Assembly (NCBI GenBank): GCA_964590495.1
Contig: CAZPWQ010000184.1
Span: 1 to 5,381, forward strand
Source of the DNA: CAZPWQ01 sp964590495
GTDB taxonomy: Bacteria; Bacteroidota; Rhodothermia; Balneolales; Balneolaceae
Direction: 5' to 3'
Length of the DNA: 5,381 bases
In this document: piece by piece, positions 1 through 5,381 of the stretch
Layout of the letters: every line of letters starts with the position of its first letter
How positions within the stretch are numbered: position 1 is the stretch's first letter
Translations under genes and position numbers: made by a program
The notes under the pieces: model-generated
Seen by the model: the letters and a program-made list of their open reading frames with translations, nothing else
Databases searched by the model: none
Told to the model about the DNA's origin: nothing

Positions 1-2482
1 CTACGACGAGACGTACCGACGTACCCTGCTCGTTCCAGATGCCGTCACTGTTGGCCGCCTTAACACGGAAAGTGAAGCTGCCCGGAGCGAGACTCGAATA
101 GGTGACCGAACGCTGCGTCCCCGCCGCGATCCAGTCCTCATCCACCGGATCGAGCCGGTAGGCAAATGTATTCTCCTCGGGGAGCTTGTAATGGAAAGCG
201 GTGAAGCCGAACGATACCATATTTTGATCGTGCGACAAATGTACCTCATCGGTTTGCCAGATCGGAGCGGACAATGGTGCATCCGGCCCGTGTGGCGAGG
301 GTTTGTTGAAGAGACTGAAGTCATTGATGACCACCTCCGGCGGGGTGAGGTGGGGGCTCAGGCGGTCGGGGAAGAAGGCGTTGAGCCCATTGGGACCACC
401 GAAGAACATTTCGCCAGTGGGGCTCCGGTATGCAGCCCCGTGGTTGAACTCCATGGACTGCAGGCCGTGGCGAACGGTGTATTTTGTGAAGGTCCCGCCA
501 TCGGGGTCGAAGCAGGAAAGCCCCCGGTTGGTGCTTATCCAGAGCCGTCCAGTGTCGTCTTCGAGGATCGCGTAGATTCGATTGTCGGGCAGTCCGTCTT
601 CCGTCGTGAAGTGTTCGAAGGTGCCGGTCTCGGTATCAAAGCGGTTAAGGCCGCCGCTTGACGTGCCAATCCAGAGGACGCCTGGCTCCCGCGGGCGTTC
701 GTGCAGGGAGTAGACCAGGTTCTCACTCAGACTGGCATCGTCGTATGCGTCATGTGCGAAGCGGCGATAGTGCCCGGTCTGCGGATCCAGCCTGTATAGC
801 CCACCCATCGACCCCACCCACAATGTGCCGGCGCGATCTTCCAGCAGGGCGGTTATATCCTGTCTGGGAATGTAGCGGGATTTATTAATGTCCGGTATGT
901 GACGCGTAAACGTCCCATTCGTCCGGTTCAACTGGTATAGACCGCGGCTGGTGCCTATCCAGAGATCACCGGTACGAGTTTCGTAGATTTCTGTGATGTT
1001 GTACCACGAACCCGTTTGCCAGGAAATTCTTCGCGAGTTTTGCAGATCCAGCCCATACCGAGTGATCAGGCTCCTGTTCGGATCGAGCTGCTCCAGACCC
1101 TCATCGGTTCCTATCCAGACATTCCCGACATCATCCAGATGCAGAGGCTGAACAGCACGGCCAGCAAAACCATCAGCTTGAGTGGAGTAACGCTTCACCT
1201 CTCCTGTCACTCTGTCGATGCGGTTGAGTTCTCCGCGTCCGGTGGCATCCTGGACGACTACCCAGAGACGTCCCTCCATATCCTCTTGAATTCTCCAGAC
1301 GCCAGGCAGACTCAGAGCGTTACGGCCGTTCGATGCCGCACGATAATGTTGAAAAGCGGCACCCTGCGGATCGAAGCGGCTGATGCCAAGGCCGTTGGCA
1401 CTGCCCGTCCAGATCATTCCACTGCGGTCAGCGGCGATACTGAAAAGTCTGTTGCTTATGAGGCTTGCAGCGTCATTCGGATCGTGTTGGTAGTGGCTAT
1501 ACTCTCCTGTATGGGTATCGAACCGGTACAGCCCCCCTTCGTCACCTGATGTGGCCAGCCAGAGTACGCCGGGGCGATTCGGGTCATCTACGACGGCGTA
1601 CACGAATGCGGAGAAATACCGCTGATAGCGCTCTGTGCGGGTGTCGAAACGGATAAGCCCTTCCCCGCTTCCCAGCCACAACAGGTACGGATCGGCGGGA
1701 TCGGGGTGGATGTACCGAAACCATTGTGCCTGAATCGAGCTGGGCGACTGTGGATCATCCGGGGTGTAAAAATAGCGTGAGAAGGCACTGCGCTCAGGAT
1801 TCAGGCGGTTGAGTCCATTACCGGTAGCCACCCACGTATACCCCGAGGGATCTTCGTAGGCGTCGTACACATAGTTGTTGCTCAGGCTCGTGGAGTCGCC
1901 GGGCACATGGCGGTAATGCTCGAACGTCTCACTCTCGAGGTCTAACCGGTCGAGACCGCCGCCGAGCGTGCAAATCCACATCGCGTTCGACCGGCTGGGA
2001 TGTACCTTGCACAGTACCTCATGCCCGAGGGATTGAGGGTCGTTTTCGTCAAAATAGTAGTAGTGTTTAAACTGTGCCCGCTGGGTATCCAGCAGATCCA
2101 GGCCCCCTCGTGAAGTGGTAATCCAGAGCGTACCTTTTTCGTCTTCATATACCCCGTTGATCAGACCTTCGGAAAGAGAAGTTGAATCGAACGGAATCGG
2201 CTTATAGCTTTTAAATTCGTAACCGTCGTAACGGTCGAGGCCACCCCCTGTCCCGAACCACATGTATCCAAGGTGATCCTGCACAATAGCCTGAACAGAT
2301 CCGTCAGATAACCCATTATTTACTGTCAGATTCTCGAACTGGAGCGAAACTGCAGGGATTTGTACAGCTTCCGCAGGCCAGTTGGTATATGGAACATCAG
2401 TCGTTTTTCCCTGCGGTTGAGCGGGTGCCGGAAATTCTGGTGTCCAGTGGGTTACTAATAATAATAAAAGAAGGTAATTCAT
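1..2482 (-). CDS. Two-component propeller sensor protein, 5' 827 codons (3' end outside window)
   Basis: Periplasmic ligand-sensing part of a one-protein (hybrid) two-component sensor or related regulator. I read the frame from the ATG at 2482 to the left edge and found no stop or frameshift. Residues 1-22 (MNYLLLLLLVTHW...APAQ) look like a short signal peptide lacking a basic n-region. Fourteen Reg_prop strands of the form (L/V)W(I/V)GTxxGLxRxD follow, with key aromatics near residues 75, 120, 169, 217, 269, 308, 358, 407, 456, 508, 555, 604, 648 and 692. The ~47-residue spacing fits two seven-bladed beta-propellers. A Y_Y_Y domain begins near residue 750 (NMVSFGF, FAYRLDPVDEDW, VTYSSLAPGSFTFRVKAANS). 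In this family a membrane helix and a histidine kinase, with or without a receiver and HTH, normally follow; that part is not visible, so the output domain is unknown. Blade 5 is short (39 residues) and blade 8 carries an insertion. Polysaccharide sensing is common in the family but unproven here. Confidence 0.93.
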   Translation of the reverse strand, partial: MNYLLLLLLVTHWTPEFPAPAQPQGKTTDVPYTNWPAEAVQIPAVSLQFENLTVNNGLSDGSVQAIVQDHLGYMWFGTGGGLDRYDGYEFKSYKPIPFDSTSLSEGLINGVYEDEKGTLWITTSRGGLDLLDTQRAQFKHYYYFDENDPQSLGHEVLCKVHPSRSNAMWICTLGGGLDRLDLESETFEHYRHVPGDSTSLSNNYVYDAYEDPSGYTWVATGNGLNRLNPERSAFSRYFYTPDDPQSPSSIQAQWFRYIHPDPADPYLLWLGSGEGLIRFDTRTERYQRYFSAFVYAVVDDPNRPGVLWLATSGDEGGLYRFDTHTGEYSHYQHDPNDAASLISNRLFSIAADRSGMIWTGSANGLGISRFDPQGAAFQHYRAASNGRNALSLPGVWRIQEDMEGRLWVVVQDATGRGELNRIDRVTGEVKRYSTQADGFAGRAVQPLHLDDVGNVWIGTDEGLEQLDPNRSLITRYGLDLQNSRRISWQTGSWYNITEIYETRTGDLWIGTSRGLYQLNRTNGTFTRHIPDINKSRYIPRQDITALLEDRAGTLWVGSMGGLYRLDPQTGHYRRFAHDAYDDASLSENLVYSLHERPREPGVLWIGTSSGGLNRFDTETGTFEHFTTEDGLPDNRIYAILEDDTGRLWISTNRGLSCFDPDGGTFTKYTVRHGLQSMEFNHGAAYRSPTGEMFFGGPNGLNAFFPDRLSPHLTPPEVVINDFSLFNKPSPHGPDAPLSAPIWQTDEVHLSHDQNMVSFGFTAFHYKLPEENTFAYRLDPVDEDWIAAGTQRSVTYSSLAPGSFTFRVKAANSDGIWNEQGTSVRLVV

Positions 2483-2487
2483 TACTA

Positions 2488-2494
2488 CCTCTCT
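2488..2494 (-). promoter_or_regulatory. Ribosome binding site of the propeller sensor gene
   Basis: On the minus strand AGAGAGG lies five bases before the ATG at 2482. It decides the start: the frame stays open upstream only to a TGA at 2513-2515, and no ATG, GTG or TTG codon occurs in that interval. Confidence 0.75.
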
Positions 2495-2758
2495 GTATTT
2501 GTATCCCTCAAATCAATAAAAAATAACGTCAAGAAGGCTTAACTTTTACTTGAAGTTTACCAGTGAGATTCTCAACTATGATCAATCAACACTTTGATCA
2601 AACATCTTCCGATAGAAGCCACGAAAAATATGGAAGGAAATTCGGACTTTAATATTTATACATGATTTAAATCTACTGTAGTTTATGAAAAAAGCAAATG
2701 ATGTTTGGGCGCATTAGAATCTCTAATGATTTTTTATAGTAAAGTTAGTAAAGACCTC
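2495..2758. other. AT-rich leader region upstream of the propeller sensor, no gene seen
   Basis: This stretch should contain the promoter of the propeller gene. On the minus strand a TTGACG lies about 40 bases upstream of the start codon, and ATTGATTTG follows it. The latter resembles the Bacteroidota -7 box TAnnTTTG with one mismatch, but the spacing of about 13 bases is too short for either the classical or the Bacteroidota promoter, so I do not call one. I see no coding remnant. Composition changes sharply here: 14 of 60 bases are G/C at 2641-2700, against 37 of 60 at 361-420 inside the sensor gene. Confidence 0.5.
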
Positions 2759-2978
2759 TCACTTCAAAAAAAGGATGGTTTCTTGAAGATCAGGAAATAG
2801 TGTAAGCTATTTTTGGTGAAACTTCCTTTAGTTTTTCTTTTTTATTGATTTCTTCATCTACAGAAGATGAATGTCTTTTAAAATCATCATCGACCAGTCT
2901 GTCGAATCTATTTCAGTTTCTGGCAGTCGTAGCTTCTATGAAATCTTTCATAATAGGTTTATTGGAACCCATCTTCAT
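2759..2978 (-). pseudogene. SnoaL-like (NTF2-fold, ester cyclase family) gene remnant
   Basis: From an ATG at 2978 the frame gives NKPIMKDFIEATTARN, a TGA (2913-2915), then NRFDRLVDDDFKRHSSSVDE and EINKKEKLKE. Shifting by one base at about 2822 continues it as FHQK, a TAG (2807-2809), then LTLFPDLQETI, before a stop at 2759-2761. This order matches the N-terminal half of SnoaL-like proteins, whose usual pattern is FIEaxNaRDxdrLDeLvadDFvRHsP...kefhxxyltxFPDL. The TGA falls where that pattern usually has Trp or Asp, so TGG to TGA is plausible. The domain's C-terminal half (the last ~60-70 residues) is absent. The remnant therefore has two nonsense codons, one frameshift and a truncation, and should make no working protein. 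In life such proteins are small alpha+beta barrels acting as cyclases, isomerases or of unknown function. The family call rests on pattern recognition over about 70 residues. Confidence 0.55.
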
Positions 2979-2983
2979 AAGTA

Positions 2984-3000
2984 GGACTATTTAATAGTCC
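2984..3000. repeat. Perfect 7-bp inverted repeat
   Basis: GGACTAT, a TTA loop, then ATAGTCC. It lies 6 bases upstream of the ATG of the SnoaL-like remnant on the minus strand. No T-run follows on either strand, so it is not a standard terminator. It could be the operator or leader hairpin of the dead gene, or chance in AT-rich DNA. Confidence 0.5.
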
Positions 3001-3164
3001 AGTCCATTGGTTTCTCCGGTTCTTACGAACAAAATATACCTGTTTTTATAGAATTGGAGAGATGCTTACCAAAGGAAGGATGAACCTGCTCAATTTTTGA
3101 AATGGCACTTCAAATTCGTCAGGTAACTGTCGAACGGGCATATCAAGTGAGCCCTTTCTATGCT

Positions 3165-3602
3165 CTAATTGTTCCTGGAGAGCAACTCTAAGGTGTTCAA
3201 CAATAGATCTTCCTGCCTTACCATCAGATGATCAATAACATTTTCAAAATTTTCAGCCCGGATCAGCCTCTGTATTTTACTTTCAACAAGCTGAACGTTT
3301 AGACGAAGGGTATTTTTTTGAGTTCTGAAAAAACCACGCACAAAATGTGCAGTGTGTACCTCATCCGGTAATTTCTCTTGCCCGGTGTTGATATGAATCA
3401 GATCCCAGAATAACTCATAAGAGATAATCTGAAACTGGCGAAATCTGGAAATTTCTATAATTAAATCAATGGAAAATGATATATAGAATATATTAGCTTT
3501 ACCGCCCGAAGTGATGTTTCCAGATGGAAGTACGGTGATTACAATCTCTTTTTGTAAGGTGACTTGAAGTGCCACCAATGTATTATCTACGAATACACTT
3601 TT
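3165..3602 (-). pseudogene. TolB-like N-terminal domain remnant (class III cyclase / TPR regulator type)
   Basis: An open frame runs from just after a TGA at 3603-3605 to a TAG at 3165-3167, about 145 codons. It has no ATG start; a TTG at 3578 is the first usable codon. The visible landmarks match the TolB-like domain that sits between an output domain (class III cyclase or HTH) and TPR repeats in many regulators. They are EIVITVLPSGNI (family: iaVLPFxNiS), SIDLIIEISRFRQFQIIS (family: eDiitxLSRFrxLxViSR), HFVRGFFR (family: YvVeGsvRr), TLRLNVQLVESKIQRLIRAE (family: LRinaQLvdxxxgxhLWAE) and LMVRQEDLLLNTLELL (family: lfxlQdeia..i...L). Signs of decay are the lost EYFSDG motif (NIFYISF here), Trp to Arg in WAE, no upstream domain, and no clear TPR repeats downstream. 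The frame is still open, so a divergent small expressed protein cannot be excluded, but it would be a lone fragment of a larger family. Confidence 0.65.
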
Positions 3603-3605
3603 TCA

Positions 3606-4022
3606 ATCAACGGGATGTTAACTATACCATTACGGCGGCAATCAGATAAATCTTTTACCGAACATTTATCCAAAAGATTTTATATCCATGTCCGGCTCAG
3701 TTTTGCTGTCTGTTTGCTCCTCATCTTATCTATTCTATAATAGTTCTGACCTCTTGAATCCATAGATGTCAGGAATAAATATAAGTGTATAAAAATCGGG
3801 CTGATACCAATACCATTTATTGGAAATTCTGACATTCACAAACTGCGCGTCATACAATAACTCAATTCAAATTCACCACAAGCCGGTGACACATAATTCA
3901 TATTGAGATATCTAAAACGCCGGCTGTTGTTCCTCCAAAAAGTTTTATTAATCTGCTTTGTCATACTCCGGTCAGTTTGGATCCGTGATAAAAAACCCGA
4001 TCCGCCTGTCATTACGTGGTGT
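3606..4022. other. AT-rich stretch with no recognisable gene
   Basis: In these 417 bases I find no open frame with family features. Minus-strand reading of about 3745-3860 stays open for roughly 40 codons without motif or start signal. A short minus-strand stretch near 3910-3950 reads RLIKLFGGTTAGVLDIS, which faintly recalls a small membrane protein N-terminus, but it is too short to call. The region is probably further decayed coding DNA or plain spacer. Confidence 0.5.
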
Positions 4023-4350
4023 TCAGACCATTTGTGGGTTTACTATTAATTGTGTTCTGTTTTTATGATAAAATGACGGTTTAATACCCGTAAACGTTTT
4101 AAAATTGCGGGTAAAATGTGCCTGATCTGCATATCCGCACTCGAAAGCCAGTTTTGTAAAATCGATTGCTTCTCCATTTTCTAACCTTCTGTATACATCG
4201 TTAATTCTGGCAATACGCATGTACCTCTTAGGTGTGGTATCCACCTTATTCTTGAATTCCCGTTCAAGCTGCCGCAGACTGATGTGTACTTTTCCGGGCA
4301 GGTCATCTATTTTATTCCATCTGCTTTACGGATCATTTCAGCTGCCCGGT
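4023..4350 (-). pseudogene. AraC-family regulator, C-terminal DNA-binding domain only, frameshifted
   Basis: Minus-strand reading gives AAEMIRKADGI, a frame break, then IDDLPGKVHISLRQLEREF, KNKVDTTPKRYMRIARINDV, YRRLENGEAIDFTKLAFECG and YADQAHFTRNFKTFTGIKPS, ending FYHKNRTQLIVNPQMV and a TGA at 4023-4025. Both helix-turn-helix motifs of the AraC/XylS domain are present: ISLRQLEREFKN in HTH1 and the signature TKLAFECGYADQAHFTRNFK in HTH2. The frame break lies at a run of four T (4310-4313 on the plus strand); one more base would restore ADGIKIDDLPGKVHIS, so it looks like a one-base loss in a homopolymer. The N-terminal sensor domain (usually 150-200 residues) is missing; the sequence joins an ABC permease N-terminus instead. 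The intact-looking second part could in principle be made from a GTG at 4244, but that would lack HTH1. Confidence 0.85.
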
Positions 4351-4444
4351 TATACCAATAGCCAGTCCCAGTACACTTATAATGCTGTAAATAGTAATTT
4401 CGCCTTAATGTACGGAGTGCAATTTTGAAATAATTTTTAATCAT
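4351..4444 (-). pseudogene. ABC permease (FtsX/MacB type) N-terminus, first ~35 codons only
   Basis: From an ATG at 4444 the minus strand reads MIKNYFKIALRTLRR, the standard cytoplasmic start of Bacteroidota-type MacB-like permeases (MIKNYFKxALRxLRRNK). A one-base shift near 4402 then gives EITIYSIISVLGLAIGITG, the first membrane helix (family: YSFINIxGLAIGIA). After about 4350 the permease sequence stops and AraC-family sequence begins. A full permease of this family has about 780-800 codons, so nearly all of it is missing. No strong Shine-Dalgarno precedes the ATG. The neighbour at 5045-5381 is the C-terminus of the same family, so this was probably the second of two tandem permease genes. 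Confidence 0.75.
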
Positions 4445-4490
4445 CGACTTGTCTTATAGTTGTTCATGATTAGTTGAAGGTAGTTTCACA

Positions 4491-4515
4491 CCACAACTGA
4501 CAACCGGTAACTAAC
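4491..4515. repeat. Short heptad repeat patch (TnACAAC type)
   Basis: Successive 7-base units CCACAAC, TGACAAC, CGGTAAC and the start of a fourth (TAACC). The units match those on the right arm of the array at 4702-4777 (CAACTAA, CAACTGA). Confidence 0.5.
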
Positions 4516-4621
4516 CTCATAAAAACAGATATTCAACTATTGTACCAAACTTTAAAAAACGCCCTGAATGCTCTGATTTGAAGCTTTGATAAAAGATTCT
4601 GTAACGATACTATTTAATCAA

Positions 4622-4637
4622 TGTGCGAAAATGGACA
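4622..4637. promoter_or_regulatory. Imperfect dyad, possible operator upstream of the dead permease
   Basis: TGTGC, six bases, then GGACA: the arms pair at four of five positions (TGTnC / GnACA). It is about 180 bases upstream of the permease-remnant start on the minus strand. This is a weak candidate regulator site, listed because it is one of few ordered sequences in the spacer. Confidence 0.2.
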
Positions 4638-4701
4638 CTCCGGTTTATTCACTTCTGTACCGGTTATACAGCTCTATAATCTCTCCTGAAACTGCGGGCT
4701 T

Positions 4702-4777
4702 GTCAGTGGTTTGTTGTCAGTTGTTCGTTGTTAGTGGTTTGTGGCAGATATTTACAACTAACCACACACAACTGACC
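4702..4777. repeat. Inverted array of 7-base repeats
   Basis: The left arm has six exact-phase heptads: GTCAGTG, GTTTGTT, GTCAGTT, GTTCGTT, GTTAGTG, GTTTGTG (4702-4743), then GCAG. After a short spacer the right arm has complementary heptads CAACTAA, CCACACA, CAACTGA (4755-4775). The arms can pair (GTCAGTTGTT against ACAACTGAC, GTTAGTGG against CCAC/CTAAC), giving a long imperfect hairpin. Heptameric repeats of the CAGTTGT/ACAACTG type occur between genes in cyanobacteria (STRR repeats) and, from general knowledge, in other phyla. Function is unknown. Confidence 0.75.
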
Positions 4778-4912
4778 TATTTTATTCGTTTCTTTCCAAA
4801 ATTCTTCTCACTGATCACTGCACTACTATTTTCAACAATCATACCAAAACGATGAAGTAGCATTAAATCATCTCGAAAACCTATTTTCACATCAAACTCT
4901 GTTCGCTTTTAC

Positions 4913-4923
4913 ACACCCGGTGT
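4913..4923. promoter_or_regulatory. Palindrome ACACC-C-GGTGT
   Basis: Perfect 5-bp arms around one central base. It could be a binding site for a dimeric regulator in the spacer after the permease, but with no spaced partner or nearby start codon the assignment is weak. Confidence 0.25.
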
Positions 4924-4945
4924 ACGATTATGAACAGTTGTTTGA

Positions 4946-4976
4946 AGCTTTCAGCCGACAGCTCTCAGCTTCAGTC
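4946..4976. repeat. Second heptad repeat family (AGCtnnC type)
   Basis: Four 7-base units in exact phase: AGCTTTC, AGCCGAC, AGCTCTC, AGCTTCA, then GTC. The consensus differs from the GTTAGTT/CAACTGA units to the left, so this is a separate repeat patch. CTTCAGT at 4969-4975 is complementary to ACTGAAG at 5026-5032, which could close a loop around the hairpin at 4998-5023. Confidence 0.6.
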
Positions 4977-4997
4977 TTTCTTTTAAACAACCCTCGA

Positions 4998-5023
4998 CTG
5001 GTTCAAGCGTCCGATTGGACCAG
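4998..5023 (-). terminator. Possible transcription terminator of the ABC permease
   Basis: CTGGTTCAA (4998-5006) pairs with TTGGACCAG (5015-5023) across an eight-base loop: nine pairs including one G-T. It starts 21 bases after the permease stop codon on the minus strand, the right place for a terminator. The following minus-strand sequence (GTTGTTTAAAAG) is only modestly T-rich and begins several bases after the stem, so termination may be weak or factor-assisted. Confidence 0.45.
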
Positions 5024-5044
5024 AAACTGAAGTCTGATAGCTTA

Positions 5045-5381
5045 TTATTCACTCCTTAAACTATCCACTGGATTTGCCACCGCAGCTTTAATAGACAGCC
5101 AGCTTACTGTCAACAAAGCAATCACCAGGGCCGCCCCTCCGGCCAGTAAAAAAATTCCGGGACCGATTTCAATTCGATATGCAAAATCCGCCAGCCATTG
5201 GTTCATGGCGTACCAGGCGATGGGAATGGCGATCACAAAACCGAGAACCACCAGCTTTAAAAAATCTTTACTCAACAGTCTAATAATATTGGCAGCTGTG
5301 GCTCCTAAAACTTTTCGGATCGCAAGTTCTTTCGTTCTATTCTGAATAAAGTATCCAACCAATCCAAACAGGCCTATACCG
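5045..5381 (-). CDS. ABC transporter permease, FtsX/MacB family, C-terminal 112 codons (5' end outside window)
   Basis: Membrane subunit of a MacB-like ABC system; such proteins couple cytoplasmic ATP hydrolysis to mechanical movement in the periplasm, moving peptides, drugs or lipoproteins. The frame enters from the right edge as GIGLFGLVGYFIQNRTKELA and IRKVLGATAANIIRLLSKDF, ending NPVDSLRSE and a TAA at 5045-5047. Visible features are the end of a membrane helix (GIGLFGLVGYFI), the conserved cytoplasmic coupling motif QNRTKELAIRKVLGA, a second helix (LKLVVLGFVIAIPIAWYAM), the typical WLADFAYRIEIG periplasmic loop, and a last helix (FLLAGGAALVIALLTVSWL) leading to the conserved NPVxSLRxE tail. 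No break is visible. Full-length members have about 780-800 residues, so roughly 670 lie beyond the edge. The substrate cannot be told from this part; the ATPase partner is not in the window. Confidence 0.95.
   Translation of the reverse strand, partial: GIGLFGLVGYFIQNRTKELAIRKVLGATAANIIRLLSKDFLKLVVLGFVIAIPIAWYAMNQWLADFAYRIEIGPGIFLLAGGAALVIALLTVSWLSIKAAVANPVDSLRSE

Larger units (their letters stand above)
4445..5044. other. 600-bp non-coding zone with heptad repeats and small palindromes
   Basis: No frame here on either strand shows family features; the longest plus-strand frame (4586-4855) runs across the low-complexity heptad repeats and has no ribosome binding site. The zone holds three patches of 7-base-period repeat, two small dyads and a possible terminator, listed separately. 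By position it is the spacer between two tandem permease genes, of which the downstream one (start at 4444) is dead. Confidence 0.6.

Noticed and set aside
191..661. Plus-strand open frame of 156 codons
   Set aside because: It is antisense to the propeller sensor, whose minus-strand frame is intact with clear repeats. GC-rich coding DNA opens opposite frames, and it has no domain features.
1016..1549. Plus-strand open frame of 177 codons
   Set aside because: Antisense to blades 6-9 of the propeller sensor; its sequence mirrors the repeat codons and has no family pattern.
2440..2570. Promoter of the propeller gene (TTGACG and ATTGATTTG on the minus strand)
   Set aside because: The boxes are about 13 bases apart, too close for either the classical or the Bacteroidota promoter; composition makes chance matches likely.
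2853..2871. Inverted repeat TTCATCT-ACAGA-AGATGAA
   Set aside because: It falls inside the SnoaL-like remnant and is explained by its coding sequence (HSSSVDEE); no T-run follows.
3020..3115. Possible TPR remnant (minus strand SAISKIEQVHPSFGK) after the TolB-like fragment
   Set aside because: The position is right for a TPR repeat, but the match is short, contains stops nearby and cannot be told from chance.
3900..3960. Possible start of a small membrane protein (minus strand KLFGGTTAGVLDIS)
   Set aside because: Only about 15 residues fit the pattern and a stop follows at once; no continuation was found in other frames.
3970..4010. Terminator after the AraC remnant (GGATC ... GATCC with an internal T-run, minus strand)
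   Set aside because: The T-run lies in the 15-base loop rather than after the stem, so this is not a terminator arrangement.
4586..4855. Plus-strand open frame of 89 codons
   Set aside because: It crosses the heptad repeat array, has no ribosome binding site and shows no protein family pattern.
4491..4976. CRISPR array from the short repeats
   Set aside because: The repeats are contiguous 7-base units without unique spacers, and no cas gene is present.

Overview
The window is a low-density stretch from a bacterium. Both end genes read on the minus strand, as do all three gene remnants between them. The left end carries the 5' part of a periplasmic two-component propeller sensor (Reg_prop blades then Y_Y_Y). 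The right end carries the 3' part of an FtsX/MacB-type ABC permease of the 'MIKNYFKIALR...IRKVLGA' kind. Both families are greatly expanded in Bacteroidota, Balneolota and their relatives, so I infer a member of that broad group, possibly Balneolales. No rRNA or other marker fixes the taxonomy.

Layout. 1-2482 (minus): 827 codons of an intact, GC-rich propeller sensor with its start codon, ribosome binding site and signal peptide; the 3' end lies outside the window. 2483-5044: visibly AT-rich DNA with no intact gene. It holds at least three decayed gene pieces: a SnoaL-like (NTF2-fold) remnant at about 2759-2978, a TolB-like N-terminal domain remnant of the kind found in class III cyclase/TPR regulators at 3165-3602, and a chimera at 4023-4444. 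In the chimera, the first ~35 codons of an ABC permease run into the DNA-binding domain of an AraC-family regulator. 4445-5044: an intergenic zone with three patches of 7-base-period repeats, two of them arranged as an inverted pair, plus small palindromes and a possible terminator. 5045-5381 (minus): the last 112 codons of the permease.

Taken together, this is a 'gene graveyard' between two live genes, where regulator and transporter genes were broken by deletion, frameshift and nonsense changes. The genes do not form a working pathway: the propeller sensor probably starts its own transcript, and the permease probably ends a transcript that comes from beyond the right edge. I found no CRISPR array, tRNA, rRNA, intact transposase or convincing new defence or metabolic system. 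The most unusual items are the permease/AraC chimera and the inverted heptad-repeat array.
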